Origin: Mesoflavibacter zeaxanthinifaciens DSM 18436 | Lineage (GTDB): Bacteria; Bacteroidota; Bacteroidia; Flavobacteriales; Flavobacteriaceae | Direction of reading: 5' to 3' | DNA: 64,000 nt | NCBI RefSeq assembly: GCF_000422365.1 | Contig: NZ_AULQ01000002.1 | Coordinates: 310,001 to 374,000 of the forward strand | Shown here: positions 19,762 through 24,883 of the stretch, piece after piece | Numbering within the stretch: position 1 is the first letter of the stretch | Layout of the letters: each line of letters begins with the position of its first letter | The notes under the pieces: model-generated | What the model was told of the DNA's origin: nothing | The model's input: only the letters and a program-made list of their open reading frames with translations | Databases searched by the model: none | Made by a program: the position numbers and the translations under genes

Positions 19762-20862
19762 TTACTTGTTTACCGAAAAAATATCTTTTAATTGCTCGAT
19801 CACGTTTCCGTTTCCGGCTATAGTGATTTCGCCAATTTTATCGGCTATTTTTTCTACGTATTCCATTTCTTTTAATTTGAACAACATGCTGTTGTCTTCC
19901 ATTAATTTTGCGGTATTTAACAAGCTACGTGTCGATGCGGTTTCTTCGCGTCTTGTAATTACGTTGGCTTGCGCTTTTTTCTGTGCAATTAATACTTGGT
20001 TCATGATGTCTTTCATGTCGCCTGGTAAAATTACATCGCGCATACCGGCATGTAATACGTTTACGCCTAACTTGCTGGCTTGCGCTTTTACGTCTTCTAG
20101 AACTGCTTTTGCTATTTGGTCTTTTTGCTCTAACAATTCGTCTAAGGTGTAAGCGCCAACGTATGCTCTTAAGGCTAATTGCAAGCTTGTGTACAATTGT
20201 TTTTCGTAATCTTTATTTTGCATTAATGCCGTTTCGATATCGATTACTTTGTACTGTGCGTAAAAGTTAATACGTACCGCTGCTTTGTCTTTGGTTAACA
20301 ACTCTTGACCTGACACTTCTAATTGTAACTGACGTAAATCTGCTTTTGCGATTTTTATAGTTTGATTGTTTCTCCAGAAGTGGTATGTACCGTGATCTAA
20401 GATTTTATCGAACTTATCGTCTACAATCATAATGGCTTTTTCGTATGCTGCTACTTCGAAAGCGCGTATGTATTGTCTTAATTGCATATTGGTGTATAAT
20501 GACTTGCTGATGTTTTCTGTGATTTCGATTTTACTTAAATCTACAGTAACAAATTTATAGTCTACCAACGTGTTCCAAAAGGTGTATTGACCAGCGGTTA
20601 GCACTTGCTTAAAGTTGTTGTACGTGTAAACTAAAACAATTTGATTGTCTTCTACATTTACAACGTGTAACATGTTGGCTAAAGCTTGGTCTTCTAGTAA
20701 GATTTCCAATGCTTTAGGCGCATTAAAAGCTGTAGTTAAGCTGTATGTTATAACGCTTTCGTTAAAGCCTAACCAATGTGTACCACTAGTAATTACGCGT
20801 TTGTAATCACCGTTTTTAAATACTAAACCTACGTTTCCTGCATGAATTCTTACTCTCTTCAT
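19762..20862 (-). CDS. Soluble SPFH/Band-7 (slipin-like) protein of the RtcB island
   Basis: The product has 366 residues. The C-terminal two thirds match an SPFH/slipin domain: LTKDKAAVRINFYAQYKVID (about 189-208), then ALRAYVGAYTLDELLEQKDQI and LGVNVLHAGMRDVILPGDMK, then a helical tail with AQKKAQANVITRREETA. The usual N-terminal membrane segment is absent. Instead there are three related units at residues about 8-33, 72-97 and 139-164, each with a hydrophobic strand, then K-x-V/I-L/T-x-x-G and an aromatic pair. Such proteins form large ring scaffolds. Linkage to rtcB and tRNA-like RNA fits the proposed SPFH scaffold of RNA repair. A roughly 900-base leader with tRNA-like modules precedes it. 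Confidence 0.85.
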   Translation of the reverse strand: MKRVRIHAGNVGLVFKNGDYKRVITSGTHWLGFNESVITYSLTTAFNAPKALEILLEDQALANMLHVVNVEDNQIVLVYTYNNFKQVLTAGQYTFWNTLVDYKFVTVDLSKIEITENISKSLYTNMQLRQYIRAFEVAAYEKAIMIVDDKFDKILDHGTYHFWRNNQTIKIAKADLRQLQLEVSGQELLTKDKAAVRINFYAQYKVIDIETALMQNKDYEKQLYTSLQLALRAYVGAYTLDELLEQKDQIAKAVLEDVKAQASKLGVNVLHAGMRDVILPGDMKDIMNQVLIAQKKAQANVITRREETASTRSLLNTAKLMEDNSMLFKLKEMEYVEKIADKIGEITIAGNGNVIEQLKDIFSVNK

Positions 20863-21210
20863 GATTTCTAATTATTATGTTCTGATTGCATTATTTTTTA
20901 AATATCAGAACGGTTATACATTTATAATAGGATTTTCAAGCTTATGCTGAAAATGATCTATTCTTAGTTAAAGCAAAATAAAAGTTAACCATCTTTCTTA
21001 CTACGGAAATACTACGGTTTTATAGCGCTTTACATAATGTTTAGTAGATGATTTTTAAATGTTTACACCGAAAAAATTTCAATGATTTGATTTAAAAATG
21101 AATCTTTAAAAGATTACCCAAAGTGACTTTAAATACATTAGTATTTCAAGGTGTTGTCTAGACTGCTTTTTGTAAAAATTACATAAGCTAGCCAACTTAT
21201 ACTTTGCTTT
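20863..21210 (-). other. Non-coding leader between tRNA-like modules and SPFH gene
   Basis: This 348-base stretch has no convincing gene. It contains simple hairpins on the minus strand: AAATAC-TAAT-GTATTT near 21134-21149, AATCTTT/AAAGATT near 21100-21115, an ATAAG/CTTAT stem near 21184-21201, a CCGTAGTA direct repeat near 20999-21016, and GTTCTGAT/ATCAGAAC arms at 20879-20886 and 20904-20911 just before the SPFH start. No good terminator or second promoter was found, so read-through from the tRNA-like region into the SPFH gene is plausible. Confidence 0.4.
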
Positions 21211-21215
21211 TGTTT

Positions 21216-21302
21216 TTAGAGCCATTTTTTACGTGATGGCAACACTGGTGGTCTATTTTTACAAGTGACCTTCTTGATCAAAAAAGATGGATTAAAGTCC
21301 AT
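21216..21302 (-). CDS. Possible 28-residue micro-ORF after the permuted tRNA-like module
   Basis: An ATG at 21302, nine bases after the Leu-like anticodon stem, opens a frame of 28 codons ending TAA. The peptide begins MDFNPSFLIKKV, is strongly basic and ends KKWL, with a PPVLP stretch. It overlaps a hairpin (ATGGA/TCCAT) that includes its start codon. It may be a real small protein, a leader peptide, or chance in structured RNA; only conservation would tell. Confidence 0.25.
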   Translation of the reverse strand: MDFNPSFLIKKVTCKNRPPVLPSRKKWL

Positions 21303-21310
21303 TTTCAAAA

Positions 21311-21382
21311 CTGTAACCTAAATACAGCGCGTTTACCAATTTCGCCACAAGACCGTTAGATCTTGGTAGGATTCGAACCTAC
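21311..21382 (-). ncRNA. Circularly permuted tRNA-Leu(UAG)-like module
   Basis: Read on the minus strand, parts of a tRNA appear in rotated order: T-arm GTAGG-TTCGAAT-CCTAC, 3' acceptor strand CAAGATC, linker TAAC, 5' acceptor strand GGTCTTG (seven pairs with CAAGATC, one G-U), then TG, D-arm GCG-(AAATTGGTAAA)-CGC, G, and anticodon arm CTGTA-TTTAGGT-TACAG with anticodon UAG (21318-21320). The D-arm and anticodon loop match bacterial tRNA-Leu(UAG) closely. The class II variable arm is missing. Without cutting in TAAC there is no free acceptor end, so it cannot be charged as drawn. Confidence 0.7.
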
Positions 21383-21446
21383 AATTTGAATCTATTGCTT
21401 AACCGCTAAGCTACTTCCCGTTAGAGAAGACAGGATTCGAACCTGT
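21383..21446 (-). ncRNA. Second permuted tRNA-like module with stunted anticodon arm
   Basis: The order is as in its downstream neighbour: T-arm ACAGG-TTCGAAT-CCTGT, acceptor strand CTTCTC, linker TAAC, acceptor strand GGGAAG (six pairs, one G-U), TA, and D-arm GCTT-AGCGGTT-AAGC with the conserved GG. Only 14 bases (21383-21396) follow before the next T-arm. They offer at most a weak AAT/ATT stem, so the anticodon arm is rudimentary or shared. The two modules abut directly and share the TCTAACGG junction sequence. Confidence 0.6.
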
Positions 21447-21592
21447 GTACATAGATGGGATTATTTATTTGGTCAAATAACCTAAAAACCTTCAAGCCAA
21501 GTTGAACATAAATACCTAATGCGAAACTGCAAGGATTTATACAATAGTGCTATACAGAAACACTTAACAAGACTTACTTGATATTTTAATTG
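21447..21592 (-). other. Linker between tRNA-like modules
   Basis: 146 bases without coding potential. On the minus strand there is a TTATTT-GACC-AAATAA hairpin (21465-21480) and a TTCAA-CTTGGC-TTGAA hairpin (around 21493-21508). Both may be part of the structured RNA. Confidence 0.35.
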
Positions 21593-21665
21593 TCTGAGAG
21601 ATAGGATTCGAACCTACAACCTCTCGCTTCCAAAGCGAGTAAACCAACCATCGTTATCCTCTCAG
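21593..21665 (-). ncRNA. tRNA-Pro(UGG)-like element, normal order
   Basis: Acceptor CTGAGAG/CTCTCAG (seven perfect pairs), D-arm TAAC-GATGGTTG-GTTT (three pairs, GG kept), anticodon arm CTCGC-TTTGGAA-GCGAG with anticodon UGG (21630-21632), five-base variable loop, T-arm GTAGG-TTCGAAT-CCTAT, discriminator A. Departures from a working tRNA are G instead of U at position 8, a weak D-stem and no encoded CCA. It is unlike the usual tRNA-Pro in its acceptor stem. It is best called tRNA-like; a degenerate tRNA gene is the alternative. Confidence 0.65.
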
Positions 21666-21688
21666 TTATGTTTAAGAACTTTTATTAA

Positions 21689-21717
21689 GCTTCACCAGTT
21701 CCTTCGACTGGTGAAGC
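21689..21717 (-). repeat. Perfect 11-bp hairpin in the tRNA-like leader
   Basis: Arms GCTTCACCAGT and ACTGGTGAAGC around a seven-base loop. No T-run follows, so it is a structural hairpin rather than a terminator. Confidence 0.6.
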
Positions 21718-21725
21718 GCTGCTTT

Positions 21726-21750
21726 AAAAGTCTGATTCCAAAAGACTTTT
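21726..21750 (-). ncRNA. Anticodon-like hairpin at the 5' end of the tRNA-like transcript
   Basis: Arms AAAAGTCT and AGACTTTT around loop TTTGGAATC. The first seven loop bases equal the anticodon loop of the Pro(UGG)-like element 60-100 bases downstream. It follows the promoter at 21765 by about 10 bases. It could also act as a weak terminator for the upstream TPR gene. Confidence 0.45.
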
Positions 21751-21764
21751 TGTTATCTACTCTG

Positions 21765-21799
21765 CAAATATTTTACGCTATTGCGCAATATTTTTGCGT
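21765..21799 (-). promoter_or_regulatory. Operator-promoter module of the tRNA-like/SPFH transcript
   Basis: Palindrome GCGCAA-N5-TTGCGT at 21783-21799, 10 bases, then AATATTTG on the minus strand (21765-21772), identical in spacing and -7 box to the rtcB module. Transcription should start near 21758. Confidence 0.65.
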
Positions 21800-21809
21800 A
21801 GTTTAAAAT

Positions 21810-22358
21810 TTATTTTTTCTTCTTCTTTTTCTTGTCTTTTTTGCTCTTTTTCTTCTTAGAGGCTTTTTTCTTTTTAGGTTTTATTTTGTCTTTAATCCTA
21901 GATATTTCATTATCTATATGACTTATAAAATCTCTATTGTAACCAAATGCTTTTGCTGTTTTTAATGCTTTTATGGCTTTTTTGTATACTGTTTGATACT
22001 CTAAAAGCATACCTTGATAATACCAGATTAAGCCTTTATCTATGCCTTTAACGGTTAGCGCAAAGTCTATTAAATTTTGAGCTTCTTGATAATCGTCGTT
22101 CCAGATTAGTACTAAAATGTATTTATCATAAACCTTATGAAAATCCATTTTATTAGCTAAAGCTTCTGCAAAATAGTGCTTGGCTTTTTCATAGTCGCCT
22201 AATTGTTCTGCTTGTAATTGTCCCATTAAATACAAAGCGTAAGCGTTGTTACTTTCGTAAGACAAAGCGTAGTTTAGGTTTTCTACGGTTTCTTCTAATT
22301 CGTATGGATAAGCATCTATAGCTTTAAGCACGTAGTTGTTTAACAAATTCGTGTCCAT
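21810..22358 (-). CDS. TPR-repeat protein with polylysine tail
   Basis: ATG 22358 gives 182 residues; an ATG at 22412 would add 18, but the sequence before ATG 22358 (ACAATGGA) matches that before rtcB. Helical pairs resembling tetratricopeptide repeats run from about residue 10 to 135 (NLNYALSYESNNAYALYLMG, YEKAKHYFAEALANK, YKKAIKALKTAKAFGYN). The last 30 residues are almost only Lys with a few Ser/Ala/Asp (KKKASKKKKSKK), an obvious nucleic-acid-binding or ribosome-binding tail. It sits between the micro-ORF terminator and the tRNA-like promoter, all on one strand. Function unknown; its setting suggests an RNA-linked role. Confidence 0.75.
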   Translation of the reverse strand: MDTNLLNNYVLKAIDAYPYELEETVENLNYALSYESNNAYALYLMGQLQAEQLGDYEKAKHYFAEALANKMDFHKVYDKYILVLIWNDDYQEAQNLIDFALTVKGIDKGLIWYYQGMLLEYQTVYKKAIKALKTAKAFGYNRDFISHIDNEISRIKDKIKPKKKKASKKKKSKKDKKKKKKK

Positions 22359-22419
22359 TGTTTTATGTTTTTTTAATTCTGAATTAAATTCAGTGATATT
22401 TTTTAAAATCAATTAAAAT

Positions 22420-22447
22420 GAGATGCTTCGTCAAGCTCAGCATGACA
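22420..22447. repeat. REP-like short repeat upstream of the TPR gene
   Basis: GAGATGCTTCGTCAAGCTCA then GCATGACA, an imperfect palindrome (ATGCT/AGCAT arms). The reverse form TCATGCTGAGCTTGACGAAG is a recurrent dispersed motif in flavobacterial genomes. Confidence 0.55.
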
Positions 22448-22499
22448 TTCTGTTTTTATTTTAATGTTTCGGGGAAATGTTTTAGCAGACTTGCTAATG

Positions 22500-22548
22500 G
22501 CTGAAAAACAAAAAATCCGAAACAGTTAAAAATTTGCTTCGGATTTTT
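22500..22548 (-). terminator. Terminator of the micro-ORF transcript
   Basis: Arms AAAAATCCGAA (22511-22521) and TTCGGATTTTT (22538-22548); on the minus strand the hairpin is followed by TTTTTTGTTTTT. A second hairpin, TTTTGTA/TACAAAA, precedes it at about 22552-22571. Confidence 0.8.
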
Positions 22549-22572
22549 CATTTTGTATGAATTTACAAAAGT

Positions 22573-22650
22573 TTATCTACAATAATCACGAAGCGTCACA
22601 AAAGGTGAAAGTCCTTTTGGTTCTGGTTGATATGTTATAAATAAACGCAT
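22573..22650 (-). CDS. 25-residue micro-ORF with dedicated terminator
   Basis: ATG 22650 to TAA at 22573-22575. The peptide starts MRLFITYQPEPKG, continues with LSPFVTLRD and ends YCR. An A-rich leader precedes the ATG, as is normal for Bacteroidota genes. A -7-like AATCTTTG is on the minus strand at 22709-22716, and a strong terminator follows the stop, so a transcript of about 200 bases is expected. Inside it CAAAAGG/CCTTTTG form a hairpin with a seven-base loop. It may be a small protein, a regulatory leader or a structured sRNA. I do not recognise the peptide. Confidence 0.45.
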   Translation of the reverse strand: MRLFITYQPEPKGLSPFVTLRDYCR

Positions 22651-22708
22651 TGTTCTTGTTTTTAATTTTACTTGTTTTAGCTGGTCTTAGTAAGCCAATT
22701 GCGCTGCA

Positions 22709-22909
22709 AAGATTTAGATTTATTTTTCAATTTTCAAAATTTATTTTTTGAATTTCAAGAAATTACAACCCTTAATACGTAGTATTAACTTTTTTTGAAA
22801 AAAGCAAGAATTTTTTGCTATTGAACGAATTTTTCATGAAAAACATGACTACGCAAAATTATTGCGTAGAAATTATTTACTTTTATTTCGACCTTAAAAA
22901 TCACTTAAA
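22709..22909. promoter_or_regulatory. Divergent regulatory region, micro-ORF / WYL gene
   Basis: About 200 bases holding the -7-like box for the micro-ORF (minus, 22709-22716), a perfect palindrome TTAATACGTAGTATTAA at 22772-22788, and the WYL operator-promoter at 22851-22885. Confidence 0.5.
22851..22885 (+). promoter_or_regulatory. Operator-promoter module of the WYL regulator gene
   Basis: ACGCAA-N5-TTGCGT at 22851-22867 (flanked by CT/AG to make a longer palindrome), 10 bases, then TACTTTTA at 22878-22885, a -7-like box. The spacing is the same as at the rtcB and tRNA-like promoters, so the WYL protein probably controls itself. Confidence 0.65.
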
Positions 22910-23920
22910 ATGGCTGTAAATAAAAATGCATTAATTAGATATAAAACCATTGATAAATGTCTTCAAAATAACTATCGAGAATGGACACTTGACGACTTAA
23001 TTACTGCTTGTTCTGATGCGCTTTACGAGTATGAAGGTAAAGATGTAGATGTAAGTAAACGTACTGTGCAATTAGATATACAAATGATGCGTAGTGATAA
23101 ATTAGGCTATAATGCGCCAATAGTGGTTTACAATCGTAAATTTTATAAATACGACAATCCAGAATACAGCATTGTAAACATACCTGTAACCGATAAAGAT
23201 ATTAAGGTAATGAACGAAGCTATACAAGTGCTAAGGCAATTTAAAGACTTCTCATTATTTAAAGAAATGGATGGCGTTTTACAGCGTTTGGAAGATTCGG
23301 TGTATGCGTCGCAAAAGGACAATCGCGCTATTATTCATTTAGATAAAAACGAACAACTAAAAGGTTTAGAGTTTATTGATGTTATTTATAACGCGATACA
23401 ATCTAAAAAAGTGATTAAAGTGTCATATCAATCGTTTTCTGCAAGAACTTCTAGCGTTATGCAAGTGCATCCGCAGTTATTAAAAGAATTTAATAACCGT
23501 TGGTTTTTGCTAGCGTCTCACAAAAAAAAAATGATCACTTTGGCTTTAGATAGAATAATAAACATTAATATTGAAGACAACGTAGATTATATTGATTTGC
23601 AAATTGAAGGTGACAACTTTTACAAAGACGTTGTTGGTGTTACGGTATCCAACTCTAGAGCGCAACGCATACAATTTTGGGTTGATAAAAAAAATGCACC
23701 TTATGTGGTTACTAAACCTTTTCATCCGTCCCAACGTACAATAAAAACCAGAGAAGATGGTACTATTTTTAATATTTTCGTTCAACATAATTTTGAGTTA
23801 GAACGACTCATTTTAGGTTTTGGTGATAGTATTGAAGTTTTAAAACCTAAAAAATTAAGAGACCGAATTTTAGGAAAATTAAAACAATCGGTTAAAAATT
23901 ATTCCGAAATTGATAAGTAA
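22910..23920 (+). CDS. WYL-domain transcriptional regulator (YafY-like)
   Basis: The product has 336 residues. An N-terminal winged-helix region (residues about 1-85, with VDVSKRTVQLDIQMMRS as the likely recognition segment) is followed by a linker and a WYL domain (VIKVSYQSFS ... MQVHPQLLKEFNNRWFLLASHKK, about 165-225) and a WCX-type C-terminal part (VQHNFELERLILGFGDSIEVLKP). WYL domains bind nucleic-acid or nucleotide ligands and often control RNA-repair or defence genes. It is the only regulator in the island and lies divergent to it, so it is the natural reader of the three shared operators. The 3' end overlaps the convergent ABC gene by 22 bases. Confidence 0.88.
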   Translation: MAVNKNALIRYKTIDKCLQNNYREWTLDDLITACSDALYEYEGKDVDVSKRTVQLDIQMMRSDKLGYNAPIVVYNRKFYKYDNPEYSIVNIPVTDKDIKVMNEAIQVLRQFKDFSLFKEMDGVLQRLEDSVYASQKDNRAIIHLDKNEQLKGLEFIDVIYNAIQSKKVIKVSYQSFSARTSSVMQVHPQLLKEFNNRWFLLASHKKKMITLALDRIININIEDNVDYIDLQIEGDNFYKDVVGVTVSNSRAQRIQFWVDKKNAPYVVTKPFHPSQRTIKTREDGTIFNIFVQHNFELERLILGFGDSIEVLKPKKLRDRILGKLKQSVKNYSEIDK

Positions 23921-24810
23921 ATTTCTTGTCCTTTTTCTATTGAATTATGATGCTCAAAAAACACTTTGTCGCCATTTAAATTAGCTTCAATTAAGTAGTG
24001 ATTGCCTTTAAAATAACTGGTAATAATAGTTGCTTTTAGATTAGATTTTTCAACGATTTTTAATTGATTTGCGTAAACAATTCTGTCATCAATCACATTA
24101 AATTCGTCAAAAAAAGAAGCAATTAATGGTGTTTTAGGATTGTTATATAATTGTTCTGGTTTACCTTGTTCTAAGATTTTTTTATCCTCCAAAACAATCA
24201 TATTATCGGCAAATCCTAATACATCTTCTTTGTCATGTGTTGCTACAATACAAGCGATATTTTTATCTTTTAAATACTTAAACACATTACGTCTTAAACT
24301 TTGTTTTTTAAAATTATCTATATGGCTAAAAGGTTCATCCAACAAGATAATTTCTGGTTGCTTTGCTAAAGCTCTTGCTAGTGCCACACGTTGTTTTTGT
24401 CCGCCAGATAGCGTTTTTACTTTTACATTGGCAAATGCTTCTAATTCTACAACGTTTAGTAGCTCTCCGGTACGCTCTTCTCGTTCTTCTGGATAAAATC
24501 TTGACAGATGTTTGGCAATATTTTCGGCAACGGTTATGTATGGCATTAAATCGAATTCTTGATGCACATATTTCATAAACTCATAACCAACCACTAAGTT
24601 GTATTTTGGACCTAAAATTTCGGTGTCTTTCCAAAAAATGTGTCCTTGATTTAAATCAAATTCGCCATAAATAAGATTTAATAACGTACTTTTTCCTGAG
24701 CCACTTTCGCCAATAATAGCAAGGTTTTCACCAGTTTCAACTTTAAAAGAAATATCTTTTAAAACAGGTGTATTTTTATATGAAAATGTTAGGTTTTGTA
24801 CGTTTAGCAT
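23899..24810 (-). CDS. ABC transporter ATP-binding protein
   Basis: ATG 24810 gives 303 residues; a longer frame to 24963 runs back into the oligopeptidase gene and is rejected. Motifs: Walker A GESGSGKSTLL, Q-loop YVHQEFDLMPY, signature LSGGQKQRVALARAL, Walker B EIILLDEPFSHID and H-loop VATHDKED. A C-terminal extension of about 70 residues (FFDEFNVIDDRIVYANQLKIV) resembles the regulatory TOBE-like end of import ATPases. No permease gene is adjacent, so substrate and direction are unknown. A -7 box (TATTTTTG, minus strand) is at 24816-24823. Confidence 0.85.
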   Translation of the reverse strand: MLNVQNLTFSYKNTPVLKDISFKVETGENLAIIGESGSGKSTLLNLIYGEFDLNQGHIFWKDTEILGPKYNLVVGYEFMKYVHQEFDLMPYITVAENIAKHLSRFYPEEREERTGELLNVVELEAFANVKVKTLSGGQKQRVALARALAKQPEIILLDEPFSHIDNFKKQSLRRNVFKYLKDKNIACIVATHDKEDVLGFADNMIVLEDKKILEQGKPEQLYNNPKTPLIASFFDEFNVIDDRIVYANQLKIVEKSNLKATIITSYFKGNHYLIEANLNGDKVFFEHHNSIEKGQEIYLSISE

Positions 24811-24815
24811 AGTTG

Positions 24816-24823
24816 CAAAAATA
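24816..24823 (-). promoter_or_regulatory. -7 box for the ABC ATPase gene
   Basis: TATTTTTG on the minus strand, 5 bases before the ATG, and just downstream of the oligopeptidase terminator. Confidence 0.5.
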
Positions 24824-24829
24824 GTATAA

Positions 24830-24862
24830 AAAAAACCGCTTAAATTAACTTTTAAGCGGTTT
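24830..24862 (-). terminator. Terminator of the prolyl oligopeptidase gene
   Basis: Arms AAACCGCTTAA (24833-24843) and TTAAGCGGTTT (24852-24862), with a T-run on the minus strand. Confidence 0.85.
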
Positions 24863-24883
24863 GATGTATTTTTATCTTTATTC

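Noticed and set aside
20941-20991. Sixteen-codon ORF before the SPFH gene
   Set aside because: Too short and without any start-site or terminator context; indistinguishable from chance.
21361-21660. Ordinary cluster of three tRNA genes, inferred from three TTCGAAT T-loops
   Set aside because: Two of the three have no acceptor partner in normal order; the partners lie downstream across a TAAC linker.
21593-21665. Functional tRNA-Pro gene
   Set aside because: Cloverleaf present but G at position 8, a three-pair D-stem and an atypical acceptor; context with other non-standard tRNA-like modules favours a tRNA-like RNA.
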